Below are positions 25,143 to 33,693 of a DNA stretch of 35,225 nt, piece by piece (within the stretch, counting starts at the first letter, position 1; every line of letters starts with the position of its first letter). Origin of the DNA: SKVR01 sp964589855 (GTDB lineage Bacteria > Bacteroidota > Bacteroidia > Bacteroidales > UBA7960). A model generated the notes under the pieces. That model was not told the DNA's origin. It worked only from the letters and a program-made list of their open reading frames with translations, and made no database searches. The stretch covers positions 1-35,225 of the forward strand of contig CAZPVB010000019.1 of the NCBI GenBank assembly GCA_964589855.1, written 5' to 3'. Position numbers and translations under genes: made by a program.

Positions 25143-25591
25143 ATTGTTTGCACTTGAATTATTTTACAGTTAAATGCGGAAACATATCACAAATAAAAAT
25201 CCAAATTGTTATCTATTTTATTTTCAGAAAAGTAAACATATTTCTACAGCATCGCATGACGCCATTTTTTTTTACCCTGCCTGTCAGTTTAAAAGTGAAT
25301 TTATTCTATATAAGTGTAGTCAAAAGAAAACTTGTTACCTGTGCGATGGATAAAGGCATATGAAGTACCTGGCAATAAAGGGGAAACATGTTAATCATGC
25401 TTCCCCTTCATAATTCAAAGTAAAGAAATCAATAGTTTTTTTGCATCCGGTCTGAATAATATTTGATTTAAAAGCAACTTTAAAAAAACTCGTCAATAAA
25501 ATAAACATTAAATCTTAATGACACTTAAACCGATTATCAGGGATCAGGAATTAATAATACCCGGGAAAATCATACAAAAAAACAAAATAAT
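25143..25591. other. Non-coding stretch between enolase and the secreted EEP gene
   Basis: No credible gene is found in these 449 bases. They contain a strong hairpin (25378-25408) probably serving as the enolase terminator, and a short similarity to the miniature repeat at 12149-12180 (25227-25256). A plus-strand frame at 25148 starts with TTG and has no recognisable features. Confidence 0.6.
25378..25408 (-). terminator. Probable terminator hairpin downstream of enolase
   Basis: AAGGGGAA and TTCCCCTT pair over eight bases, extended inward by CATG / CATG after one mismatch, with a five-base loop. On the minus strand it is followed by TTTATT. It lies about 185 bases beyond the enolase stop, the only transcript likely to reach it. 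The T-run is short, so it may instead be an RNA-stabilising hairpin. Confidence 0.6.
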
Positions 25592-26884
25592 TTACTTTTT
25601 GTAAAATTTAAAATTTTTACCCGGATAGCGAGCGGTATCACCCAACATTTCTTCAATACGCAGCAGTTGGTTATATTTTGCGATCCTGTCTGAACGACTT
25701 GCAGAACCAGTTTTAATCTGGCCTGTACCGAGTGCTACAGCAAGATCAGCAATGGTTGTATCTTCAGTTTCACCCGAACGATGGCTCATTACAGATGTAT
25801 AAGAGTTCTCGGTTGCCAAATTTACAGCACTGATAGTTTCGGTGAGTGAACCAATTTGGTTAACCTTAACCAGAATTGAATTCCCAACATTAGAGTCAAT
25901 ACCTTTTTGCAGTCTGTTCACATTGGTTACAAACAGGTCATCTCCAACGATCTGGATTTTATCACCAAGTTTTTTGGTCATCATTGCCCAACCATCCCAG
26001 TCGTCTTCGCCCATACCATCCTCTATAGAGATGATTGGAAATTTATTTACCCATTCCGCCCAATAGTCAACCATTTGCGAAGGAGTAAGCTTATCACCAC
26101 TGGATTTATGAAGGTGATAAACATTTTCTTCAGGGAGAAAATATTCTGATGAAGCAGGATCTAATGCAATGAAAATCTCTTCACCAGGTTTGTATCCAGC
26201 TTTTTCAATGGCTTCAAGTACAACACTAATGGCCTCTTCATTAGATTTAAGATTAGGCGCAAAACCACCCTCATCACCTACATTTGTTGAATAACCTTGC
26301 TTTTTCAACACAGATTTGAGATTATGAAATATTTCAGCACCCATTTTGAGCGCGTGGCTAAAAGATTCAGCGCCAACCGGCATAACCATAAATTCCTGAA
26401 AATCGATACTATTGTCGGCATGCGAACCACCATTCAGAATATTCATCATAGGAATTGGCAAAAGATTGGCATTAACACCACCTACATACCTGAAAAGAGG
26501 TTGATTGGTTTCCTGTGCAGCAGCATGAGCAACGGCCATAGAAACGCCAAGAATGGCATTTGCACCTAAATTACCTTTGTTAGGCGTACCATCAAGTGCA
26601 ATCATCTTTTGATCAATTAACGCTTGGTCAGTTACATATAAACCTTCCAATTCTTTACTCAAAACATTGTTTACATTGCTTACCGCTTTCAAAACGCCTT
26701 TACCCATGTAATTCACCTTGTCGCCATCTCTTAGTTCCACTGCTTCGTGCACTCCTGTAGAAGCACCCGATGGTACAGCTGCGCGACCCAAAAAACCGTT
26801 TTCTGTTAATACATCAACCTCAACGGTTGGGTTTCCTCTTGAATCGAGTATCTGTCTGGCATGAACATTTAAAATTGCACTCAT
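25592..26884 (-). CDS. eno: Enolase
   Basis: A 430-residue phosphopyruvate hydratase interconverting 2-phosphoglycerate and phosphoenolpyruvate in glycolysis. Diagnostic elements in order are ARQILDSRGNPTVEVDV, the substrate loop PSGASTGVHEAVELRDGD, GNLGANAILGVSMA, LNGGSHADNSIDFQEFM, VGDEGGFAPNL, metal-binding IALDPASSE, IEDGMGEDDWDGW, GDDLFVTN, catalytic LVKVNQIGSLTE and the signature SHRSGETEDTTIADLAVAL. The length is normal and all catalytic residues are in place. It lies downstream of the ribosomal cluster but is separated from it by a terminator (26958-26999), so it is probably expressed from its own promoter. Confidence 0.98.
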   Translation of the reverse strand: MSAILNVHARQILDSRGNPTVEVDVLTENGFLGRAAVPSGASTGVHEAVELRDGDKVNYMGKGVLKAVSNVNNVLSKELEGLYVTDQALIDQKMIALDGTPNKGNLGANAILGVSMAVAHAAAQETNQPLFRYVGGVNANLLPIPMMNILNGGSHADNSIDFQEFMVMPVGAESFSHALKMGAEIFHNLKSVLKKQGYSTNVGDEGGFAPNLKSNEEAISVVLEAIEKAGYKPGEEIFIALDPASSEYFLPEENVYHLHKSSGDKLTPSQMVDYWAEWVNKFPIISIEDGMGEDDWDGWAMMTKKLGDKIQIVGDDLFVTNVNRLQKGIDSNVGNSILVKVNQIGSLTETISAVNLATENSYTSVMSHRSGETEDTTIADLAVALGTGQIKTGSASRSDRIAKYNQLLRIEEMLGDTARYPGKNFKFYKK

Positions 26885-26957
26885 AGTTTTTCTTTTTAAA
26901 TTTTTAAATCGTTTAATTGTAATTTGTTTTGTTTATCAGTGTTTTCGCTGAAAATAT

Positions 26958-26999
26958 AAAAGGAGGACAAAGATTTTAAAACCTCTTTATCCTCCTTTT
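26958..26999 (-). terminator. Intrinsic terminator of the ribosomal cluster
   Basis: AAAAGGAGGA (26958-26967) pairs exactly with TCCTCCTTTT (26990-26999), and AAAGA / TCTTT extend the stem after one mismatch. On the minus strand the 3' arm runs into TTTTATATTTT. It lies about 110 bases past the rplQ stop and before the enolase start. Confidence 0.85.
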
Positions 27000-27107
27000 T
27001 AAATCTATTACATAAGATTCTAATTTTTTATTTTCCGTTTTAATATGCTCATGTATAATCATGAGCAATTCAAAACCTATAACAAAAGATCACATTATCA
27101 AAAGTCA

Positions 27108-27791
27108 TTATTTCTTATCATCCTCTGCTTGCGCATCAGCATCAGTCTTTTTGTCTTCTTTTTCATCTCCGGATGCGTCAACATCTTCAGGGGTTTCCGA
27201 TTTTGTTTCTTCAACCTCAGAAGTGCTCTGAGGATCAGTTTTCTGATCGTTCAAATCAACATTTTCGGCTCCCTGATCAATGGTTTTTTGTTCATCTTCT
27301 GCAATATCAGGCTTTTGCTGATCTTGTGTTTTGCTTTCAGAAGTATTTGCAGCTGCAGCAGGAGAAGATTTTCTACCCCGCCTGCTACGTCTGGTTCTTT
27401 TGGTAGTTTCTTCGGTTGTTTTCAACATATTGGTGTTATAATCCACCAGTTCAATAAAACACATTTCGGCTCCGTCACCTTTTCTAAATCCGGTTTTCAG
27501 AATACGGGTATAACCACCAGGACGAGTAGCAATTTTCTGCGATACTTCCCGAAATAGCTCACTAACTGCATTTTTGTCCTGAAGATAAGAAAAAACGGTT
27601 CTTCTGGAATGCGTAGAGTCTTCTTTAGATTTGGTTATCAAAGGTTCTACATAAATCCTCAATGCTTTTGCTTTAGCAGTAGTGGTAAAAATTCTTTTTT
27701 TAAGAATCAATGAGGCAGCCATATTCGAAAGCATAGCTTTTCTATGTTGTGCTTTTCTGCCCAAATGATTAAACTTTTTTCTATGTCTCAT
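27108..27791 (-). CDS. rplQ: 50S ribosomal protein L17 with long acidic tail
   Basis: The first 119 residues are a standard L17: MRHRKKFNHLGRKAQHRK, then AMLSNMAASLILKKRIFTT, HSRRTVFSYLQDKNAVSELF and RPGGYTRILKTGFRKGDGAE. A basic patch (KRTRRSRRGRKS, 131-142) follows, then about 75 low-complexity residues rich in Asp, Glu, Lys, Gln and Ser, of which about a third are acidic. L17 is usually 115-130 residues; Bacteroidota forms often carry a tail, but 227 residues is long. The tail is in frame with no stop and uses ordinary codons. It closes the cluster after rpoA and is followed by a terminator. Confidence 0.95.
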   Translation of the reverse strand: MRHRKKFNHLGRKAQHRKAMLSNMAASLILKKRIFTTTAKAKALRIYVEPLITKSKEDSTHSRRTVFSYLQDKNAVSELFREVSQKIATRPGGYTRILKTGFRKGDGAEMCFIELVDYNTNMLKTTEETTKRTRRSRRGRKSSPAAAANTSESKTQDQQKPDIAEDEQKTIDQGAENVDLNDQKTDPQSTSEVEETKSETPEDVDASGDEKEDKKTDADAQAEDDKK

Positions 27792-27796
27792 TTCAA

Positions 27797-28789
27797 CTAA
27801 TCCTTATCTAATTTGTATTTTGTAAGATTCATGCCAAAATTAAGATTTTTGGACTTAATAAGTTCTTCTAGTTCGGTCAATGATTTTTTTCCGAAGTTTC
27901 TAAATTTAAGCAGATCATGTTTATTTAGAGAAACCAGATCGGCAAGAGTTTCCACATCTGCAGCTTTGAGGCAATTTAATGCTCTTACGCTCAAATCCAG
28001 ATCAACGAGTTTTGTTTTCAGCAATTGCCGCATGTGCAAAGAAGATTCATCAAATTCTTCGCTTGTTGCTTTTTCTTCTCTGTCAAGTGTAATCTTTTCA
28101 TCAGAGAACAGCATGAAGTGGAAAATTAAGATTTTAGCTGCTTCCTTAAGTGCATCTTTAGGATTAACCGATCCATCGGTTAATAACTCCATGACCAGTT
28201 TCTCGTAGTCGGTTTTTTGTTCCACCCTGTAATTTTCAACATGAAACTTCACGTTTTTAATAGGTGTGAAAATTGAATCGATAGCAATTTGTCCTACCAC
28301 GGGATTAAGAGGTTTATTTTCTTCTGCCGGTACGTATCCTCTTCCTTTTTCAATCGTAAGTTCGATATTTAAATTTACAGAGGGTTCCATATTACAAATA
28401 ACCACATCGGTATTGATCACCTGGAATCCGGATAATGCAGTATTGAGATCGCCGGATTTAAATACTTCCTGTCCTGTGATGTTAATATTTACTTTTTCGG
28501 TTTCCTCTTCTACTACCTTTCTTTTGAAACGAACTTTTTTAAGGTTAAGAATGATTTCCGTTACATCTTCAACCACACCTTTGATGGTGGAAAATTCATG
28601 TTCAACGCCTTCGATGTGAATAGAGGTAACGGCAAAACCTTCAAGAGAGGAAAGTAAAATTCTTCTTAGGGAATTACCTATTGTAATACCATATCCAGGT
28701 TCCAGCGGTCTAAATTCGAATTTACCATAACTCCCATCCGATTCAAGCATGATAACCTTATCGGGTTTTTGAAATGCTAATATTGCCAT
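27797..28789 (-). CDS. rpoA: DNA-directed RNA polymerase subunit alpha
   Basis: A 330-residue alpha subunit. The N-terminal dimerisation domain contains FEFRPLEPGYGITIGNSLRR and LLSSLEGFAVTSIHIEGVEH with EFSTIKGVVEDVTEIILNLK. The C-terminal domain (about residues 255-325) includes LDLSVRALNCLKAADVETL and LLKFRNFGKKSLTELEELI, the helix-hairpin-helix module that contacts UP elements and activators. The length is normal. It sits between rpsD and rplQ as in most bacteria, with only five bases before rplQ. Confidence 0.98.
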   Translation of the reverse strand: MAILAFQKPDKVIMLESDGSYGKFEFRPLEPGYGITIGNSLRRILLSSLEGFAVTSIHIEGVEHEFSTIKGVVEDVTEIILNLKKVRFKRKVVEEETEKVNINITGQEVFKSGDLNTALSGFQVINTDVVICNMEPSVNLNIELTIEKGRGYVPAEENKPLNPVVGQIAIDSIFTPIKNVKFHVENYRVEQKTDYEKLVMELLTDGSVNPKDALKEAAKILIFHFMLFSDEKITLDREEKATSEEFDESSLHMRQLLKTKLVDLDLSVRALNCLKAADVETLADLVSLNKHDLLKFRNFGKKSLTELEELIKSKNLNFGMNLTKYKLDKD

Positions 28790-28856
28790 TTATAAGGGTA
28801 TTTTAATGTTTTAAAACTCAGTACACTTGTGATTTTTGCAGCACAATATCTATCCA

Positions 28857-29462
28857 TTATTTGGAGTACAATTCCACGATCAATTGTTCTTTGATGTTTT
28901 CGGGAATGCTCTCTCTTTCGGGAGTATTCAGAAATTTTCCTGCCATTTTTTCCTCGTCCCACTCAATCCAATTATAGGTATTTGCCCGTCCCCTGAGCGA
29001 TTCAGTAATAACTTCAAGACTTTTTGATTTTTCTCGTACTCCAACAATATCACCAGGGCGCAAGTTGTATGAAGGGATATTTACAATACTCCCGTTCACG
29101 GTAATATGCCTGTGCCCTACCAACTGACGCGCACCCCTTCTTGATGGGGCAATTCCCATCCGGTAAACAACATTATCAAGTCGGGATTCTAACAATTGCA
29201 GAAGTATTTCACCGGTAACCCCTTTTTTACGTACGGCTTTTTTAAATAAATTAGAGAATTGTTTTTCAAGCAATCCGTAGGTGTATTTTGCTTTTTGCTT
29301 CTCCTGCAACTGCATACCATATTCAGATTGTTTTTTTCTTCTTTTGTCAGCGCCATGCATCCCCGGTGGATAGTTCTTCTTTTCGAAGGCTTTATCAGCA
29401 CCAAAAATGGGATCACCAAATTTTCTTGCAATTTTTGACTGAGGTCCTCTGTATCTAGCCAT
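28857..29462 (-). CDS. rpsD: 30S ribosomal protein S4
   Basis: A 201-residue primary 16S rRNA-binding protein. It begins MARYRGPQSKIARKFGDP, followed by KNYPPGMHGADKRRKKQSEY and EKQKAKYTYGLLEKQF. The S4 RNA-binding domain spans about residues 90-155, with LESRLDNVVYRMGIAPSRRG and ARQLVGHRHITVNGSIVNIP. The N-terminal zinc-binding Cys residues of some S4 proteins are absent. It lies between rpsK and rpoA. Confidence 0.98.
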   Translation of the reverse strand: MARYRGPQSKIARKFGDPIFGADKAFEKKNYPPGMHGADKRRKKQSEYGMQLQEKQKAKYTYGLLEKQFSNLFKKAVRKKGVTGEILLQLLESRLDNVVYRMGIAPSRRGARQLVGHRHITVNGSIVNIPSYNLRPGDIVGVREKSKSLEVITESLRGRANTYNWIEWDEEKMAGKFLNTPERESIPENIKEQLIVELYSK

Positions 29463-29500
29463 TTTTATTCTATTTCTTTATAATAAAACGATGAAATTAA

Positions 29501-29899
29501 TTAAACCCTTCTTCTTTTGGGAGGGCGACAACCGTTGTGCGGCAATGGAGTAACATCTACAATTTCCACAACCTCAATACCGGTGGCATGCAAAGTACGA
29601 ATAGCTGATTCTCTTCCGCTTCCGGGTCCTTTAACAAAAACCTTCACTTTTCTCAACCCTGCATCGTAAGCTGATTTTGCTGCATCGGTAGCAGCCAATT
29701 GCCCTGCATATGGAGTATTCTTTTTGCTGCCTTTAAAACCCATCTTCCCTGCAGAAGCCCATGAAATCACCTGTCCGTTGTTATTGGTAAGTGATATAAT
29801 AATATTATTGAATGATGCAAAAATGTGAGCTTGCCCAATGGGTTCAACCTTCACAATACGCTTTTTAGAACTGCGTGTACCTTTGGTTTGTTTTGCCAT
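29501..29899 (-). CDS. rpsK: 30S ribosomal protein S11
   Basis: A 132-residue S11 of the small-subunit platform, beginning MAKQTKGTRSSKKRIVKVEP. Family text includes AHIFASFNNIIISLTNNNG, ISWASAGKMGFKGSKKNTPY, VFVKGPGSGRESAIRTLHAT and the C-terminal DVTPLPHNGCRPPKRRRV. The open frame extends 22 codons upstream (to 29965), but that extension falls in the spacer after rpsM and does not resemble S11; the ATG at 29899 gives the normal length. Confidence 0.97.
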   Translation of the reverse strand: MAKQTKGTRSSKKRIVKVEPIGQAHIFASFNNIIISLTNNNGQVISWASAGKMGFKGSKKNTPYAGQLAATDAAKSAYDAGLRKVKVFVKGPGSGRESAIRTLHATGIEVVEIVDVTPLPHNGCRPPKRRRV

Positions 29900-29969
29900 A
29901 GTAATTTTTATTATTGATCTTTTTTCGTCGCGAAACCGAGTGCGCATATCGGCTTCTTCAAACAATTAA

Positions 29970-30347
29970 TTATTTAGTTGCTTTTTTCTTGTTGGCAACA
30001 GTTTTCTTCTTTCCTTTTCTGGTTCTTGCATTATTTTTGGTTTTCTGTCCACGAAGAGGCAAACCAATTCTGTGGCGAATCCCACGGTAGCAACCTATGT
30101 CCATCAAACGCTTAATGTTCATCTGAACTTCGGAACGTAAACCACCTTCTACCTTATAATTATCATTGATAATATTTCGAATACTGGTGATTTGCTCATC
30201 ATTCCACTGTTCAACTTTTAAATTGGCGTCAACACCAGCTTCAACAAGTATTTTTTGTGCGGTACTACGCCCAATACCAAAAATGTATGTTAGGGCTATT
30301 ACCCCCCTTTTTTTTCTGGGAATATCTATTCCTGCTATACGTGCCAT
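29970..30347 (-). CDS. rpsM: 30S ribosomal protein S13
   Basis: A 125-residue S13 of the small-subunit head, contacting the large subunit and P-site tRNA. It begins MARIAGIDIPRKKRGVIALT, with YIFGIGRSTAQKILVEAGVD, RLMDIGCYRGIRHRIGLPLR and GQKTKNNARTRKGKKKT towards the Lys-rich C-terminus. It lies between rpmJ and rpsK. Confidence 0.98.
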   Translation of the reverse strand: MARIAGIDIPRKKRGVIALTYIFGIGRSTAQKILVEAGVDANLKVEQWNDEQITSIRNIINDNYKVEGGLRSEVQMNIKRLMDIGCYRGIRHRIGLPLRGQKTKNNARTRKGKKKTVANKKKATK

Positions 30348-30374
30348 ATTACTGAATAAATTAAAAATTTCTTA

Positions 30375-30491
30375 TTAACCCTGGCGTTGTTTAAACTTAG
30401 GATTTTTTTTATTTACAATATAAATTCTTCCTTTGCGTCGCACAATTTTACATTCCGTGCTTCTTTTTTTAACTGAAACTCTTACTTTCAT
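30375..30491 (-). CDS. rpmJ: 50S ribosomal protein L36
   Basis: A 38-residue protein beginning MKVRVSVKKRSTECKIVRRK and ending NKKNPKFKQRQG. It matches the L36 family but retains only one Cys (residue 14), so it is the zinc-free (C-minus) form; the CxxC and His ligands of the zinc form are missing. It lies between infA and rpsM, the standard place, and is too short for most automatic open-frame lists. Confidence 0.95.
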   Translation of the reverse strand: MKVRVSVKKRSTECKIVRRKGRIYIVNKKNPKFKQRQG

Positions 30492-30526
30492 TGTTTTATC
30501 TTAAAAGAAATATTAAACTTAGTGTA

Positions 30527-30745
30527 TTATTTATATCTGAAGGTAATTCGTCCTTTAGTCAAATCGTATGGCGACATTTCTACTTTTACTTTATCTCCGG
30601 GCAAAATTTTAATGTAATGCATACGCATTTTGCCGGAGATGTGTGCTGTAATAACATGTCCGTTCTCCAATTCAACACGGAACATAGCATTTCCAAGCGA
30701 TTCAATTACAGTACCGTCTTGTTGTATAGAAGATTGTTTAGCCAT
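30527..30745 (-). CDS. infA: Translation initiation factor IF-1
   Basis: A 72-residue single S1/OB-fold protein, beginning MAKQSSIQQDGTVIESLGN and containing FRVELENGHVITAHISGKMR, ILPGDKVKVEMSPYDLTKGR and the C-terminal ITFRYK. IF-1 binds the ribosomal A site and assists initiation. The length is exactly usual. It follows map after five bases and precedes rpmJ. Confidence 0.98.
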   Translation of the reverse strand: MAKQSSIQQDGTVIESLGNAMFRVELENGHVITAHISGKMRMHYIKILPGDKVKVEMSPYDLTKGRITFRYK

Positions 30746-30750
30746 ATTCG

Positions 30751-31551
30751 TTATTCAATAATTATAGTATTGTTTTTATTATGTTTTAGTGCTTCCTGTA
30801 TATAAGAAAAGGAGGATAATATATCTGCTTTATCTTTTCCAACAGCAATCGTGTGCTCATAATGTGCCGATGGTAAACGGTCTTTTGTTCTGATTGTCCA
30901 TCCATCTTTTTCCTGTAAAACAAATCTTTTTCCGAGATTAATCATCGGTTCAATGGCTATTACCAATCCTTTTCTTAACCTGACACCAGATTTCTTTTTT
31001 CCGAAATTTGGAACCTCAGGCGCTTCATGCAAATTTTTCCCGAGCCCATGTCCGACCAATTCTCTTACAACGCCATAACCATTATTTTCAGCATGTTGTT
31101 GAATGGCAAAGGAGATATCTCCAAGATGATTACCTTCAACTGCTCTTTCTATGCCTAACATCAAACAATCGTAAGTTGTTTTCATCAGGTTTTTGATGCT
31201 TTCATCAATTTCACCAATGGCGAAGGTATAAGCAGAGTCACCATAAAAATTATTTTTAAGAACGCCGCAATCAATAGAAACAATTTCACCTTCTTTTAGT
31301 TCGCGATTTCCTGGTATACCATGTACAACCTGTTCATTGGGGGATATACATAATGAACCTTTAAAACCATGATATCCTTTAAAACCGGGAACAGCTCCAT
31401 GATCCCGTATAAACTCTTCGGCGATCCGGTCGAGATCGATGGTTTTCACCCCGGGTTTAATAATCCTGGCAACCTCACCTAATGTTTTTGCAACAAGTAA
31501 AGAACTTTCTCGTATTAATTCGATTTGACTATCAGATTTGTATTCAATCAT
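30751..31551 (-). CDS. map: Methionine aminopeptidase, type I
   Basis: A 266-residue dinuclear metalloprotease removing the initiator methionine. Metal ligands are seen in order: Asp in VSIDCGV, Asp in FYGDSAYTF, His in ELVGHGLGKNLHEAPEVPNF, Glu in IAIEPMINLG and Glu in HYEHTIAV. There is no N-terminal zinc finger, so it is the bacterial type Ia length. It sits between secY (11 bases) and infA (5 bases), the arrangement common in Bacteroidota, with no adk gene between secY and map. Confidence 0.97.
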   Translation of the reverse strand: MIEYKSDSQIELIRESSLLVAKTLGEVARIIKPGVKTIDLDRIAEEFIRDHGAVPGFKGYHGFKGSLCISPNEQVVHGIPGNRELKEGEIVSIDCGVLKNNFYGDSAYTFAIGEIDESIKNLMKTTYDCLMLGIERAVEGNHLGDISFAIQQHAENNGYGVVRELVGHGLGKNLHEAPEVPNFGKKKSGVRLRKGLVIAIEPMINLGKRFVLQEKDGWTIRTKDRLPSAHYEHTIAVGKDKADILSSFSYIQEALKHNKNNTIIIE

Positions 31552-31562
31552 TGATAAACTGT

Positions 31563-32927
31563 TTATCCGGCCATACCCATTGATGAAGAACGACCTTTAA
31601 TCCGTCCGGATTTGGTAAGACCATCATAGTGTCTCATTAATAAATGACTTTCGATTTGCTGCAATGTATCGAGAACAACACCAACCATAATAAGCAAGGA
31701 AGTACCTCCAAAAAACTGGGCGAATTGACCCGTAACCCCCATCAAACTTACAATGGCAGGCATAACTGCAACAAAAGCCAAAAACATCGAGCCAGGTAAA
31801 GTAATTTTCGACATCACATTGTCAATAAATTCAGCCGTTCGCTTTCCGGGTTTTACACCAGGAATAAAACCACCATTTTTCTTCATATCCTCGGCCATTT
31901 GGTTGGGATTAACTGTGATAGCAGTATAAAAATAAGTAAACAAAATGATAAGAATAGCAAAAGTAAAGTTGTACCAAAATCCTAAGAAATTAGAGAATGT
32001 TGCAGCGATACCACTCATCGCTTCCGACTCAGCAAATCCGGCAAGTGTAATAGGGATAAACATAATTGCCTGTGCGAAAATGATTGGCATTACACCTGCT
32101 GCATTCACTTTTAAGGGTATATATTGTCTAACGCCACCATATTGTTTATTTCCTACTACCCTCTTGGCAAACTGAACAGGAATCCGTCTTGTTCCCTGCA
32201 CCAACAAAATAGAGAGAACAACAACCAACATCAAAATAACAATCTCAATCAAAAATACAACCAATCCACCACCTGCTTCTTCCATGCGGGCAACAAACTC
32301 AGCACCTAATGCAAATGGAAGATTGGCAATGATTCCGATCATGATGATCAGGGAAATACCGTTTCCTATACCTTTGTCTGTAATCTTTTCACCCAACCAC
32401 ATTACGAACATGGTACCAGATACAAGAATGATAACAGATGAGATCATAAAAAAAGTCATAGGCGTACCTTCAACACCATCGAAAGGGGTAATAGCAGATC
32501 TCGGCAATTGAGAAGCAAGATTGGCAAGGTAAGCAGGTGCCTGTGCTCCTGTTATAAGAACCGTAAGATAGCGTGTGATCTGATTGATCTTTTTTCTGCC
32601 ACTTTCTCCTTCTTTCTGTAGTTTTTGAAAATAGGGAACGGCAACACCCAATAATTGAATTACAATGGATGCACTGATGTAGGGCATAATACCCAGTGCA
32701 AAAATGGATGCATTGGAAAATGCACCACCTGAAAACATATTTAACAACCCGAGCAATCCATCAGATGCTTGTGCCTGAAGCGCACCTAATTGCTGAGGAT
32801 CTACACCTGGCAAAACAACATAAGAACCCAAACGGTAAATAAGGATGATTCCCAGTGTATAAAGAATCCTTGATCGAAGATCTTCTATCCGGTAAATATT
32901 TTGTAATGTCTGGAAAAATCTTTTCAT
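31563..32927 (-). CDS. secY: Protein translocase subunit SecY
   Basis: A 454-residue inner-membrane channel protein of the Sec translocon with ten hydrophobic segments. Recognisable parts are RSRILYTLGIILIYRLGSYV (TM1 region), the plug-region FSGGAFSNASIFALGIMPYI, ISASIVIQLL, ITDKGIGNGISLIIMIGI and the cytosolic RRIPVQFAKRVVGNKQYGGV loop. It ends with LMRHYDGLTKSGRIKGR. The length is slightly longer than E. coli SecY (443). It lies between rplO and map. Confidence 0.98.
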   Translation of the reverse strand: MKRFFQTLQNIYRIEDLRSRILYTLGIILIYRLGSYVVLPGVDPQQLGALQAQASDGLLGLLNMFSGGAFSNASIFALGIMPYISASIVIQLLGVAVPYFQKLQKEGESGRKKINQITRYLTVLITGAQAPAYLANLASQLPRSAITPFDGVEGTPMTFFMISSVIILVSGTMFVMWLGEKITDKGIGNGISLIIMIGIIANLPFALGAEFVARMEEAGGGLVVFLIEIVILMLVVVLSILLVQGTRRIPVQFAKRVVGNKQYGGVRQYIPLKVNAAGVMPIIFAQAIMFIPITLAGFAESEAMSGIAATFSNFLGFWYNFTFAILIILFTYFYTAITVNPNQMAEDMKKNGGFIPGVKPGKRTAEFIDNVMSKITLPGSMFLAFVAVMPAIVSLMGVTGQFAQFFGGTSLLIMVGVVLDTLQQIESHLLMRHYDGLTKSGRIKGRSSSMGMAG

Positions 32928-32933
32928 TATATA

Positions 32934-33380
32934 TTAAATTGTTATTGTTTTACCTCCTTTGGACTCGATGGCCTGAGTAGCTGTACCCGAAAATTTGTGT
33001 GCAGAAACATTAAGGGTTGCTTTTAATTCTCCTTTACCCAAAATTTTAACAGGTCCTTTGGATGATACCAATCCATTTTCAGATAAAACTACAGGGTTGA
33101 TATCGGTAATCCCTTTCTCATCAAAAAGTTGTTGCAACTTATCTACATTTACAGCTTGATATTCAACTCTTCCCGGATTTTTAAATCCGAATTTAGGCAA
33201 TCTTCTTGCCAGGGGCATCTGACCACCTTCAAAACCGGCTTTTCTACTGTAGCCTGATCTTGATTTGGCTCCTTTATGTCCTCTGGTAGAAGTACCACCT
33301 CTTCCGGAACCTTGTCCCCGGCCAATTCTTTTCCGTGTTTTTATTGATCCTTTTGCAGGTTTAAGACTACTTAAATCCAT
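32934..33380 (-). CDS. rplO: 50S ribosomal protein L15
   Basis: A 148-residue protein beginning MDLSSLKPAKGSIKTRKRIG with the Gly/Arg-rich GRGQGSGRGGTSTRGHKG, then GFEGGQMPLARRLPKFGFKN. The C-terminal ILGKGELKATLNVSAHKFSG and AIESKGGKTITI are typical. It overlaps nothing and ends six bases before secY starts. Confidence 0.97.
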   Translation of the reverse strand: MDLSSLKPAKGSIKTRKRIGRGQGSGRGGTSTRGHKGAKSRSGYSRKAGFEGGQMPLARRLPKFGFKNPGRVEYQAVNVDKLQQLFDEKGITDINPVVLSENGLVSSKGPVKILGKGELKATLNVSAHKFSGTATQAIESKGGKTITI

Positions 33381-33422
33381 TTTATATACGTTTATTTCAG
33401 TTATTATCTTTAATGAATTAAC

Positions 33423-33605
33423 CTATTCTACTTCTTCTACCTTCAACAAATGATTGACTTTATCAATCATTCCCATAATTTGAGGTGTACCTTCTTTTAT
33501 TACCGGACGGTTAAGTTTACGTAATCCAAGAGCTTTTAAAGTTTTCTTTTGAGTATCAGGACGACCGATCGCGCTTTTGATTTGAGATATTTTTAATTTC
33601 TTCAT
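33423..33605 (-). CDS. rpmD: 50S ribosomal protein L30
   Basis: A 60-residue protein beginning MKKLKISQIKSAIGRPDTQK, with KALGLRKLNRPVIKEGTPQI and the C-terminal MIDKVNHLLKVEEVE. This is the short bacterial form of L30. It lies between rpsE (89-base spacer) and rplO. Confidence 0.95.
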   Translation of the reverse strand: MKKLKISQIKSAIGRPDTQKKTLKALGLRKLNRPVIKEGTPQIMGMIDKVNHLLKVEEVE

Positions 33606-33693
33606 TACTTATTTGTTTTTTATATGACCAGTATGGCGGCAAAATAAATGCATGATTAAAAAACGATATTGATCAACGAATGTAAGAAAACCG

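Noticed and set aside
25148..25363. 71-residue plus-strand frame upstream of the secreted EEP gene
   Set aside because: It starts with TTG, is rich in Phe/Ile/Lys from AT-rich DNA, and has no recognisable feature.
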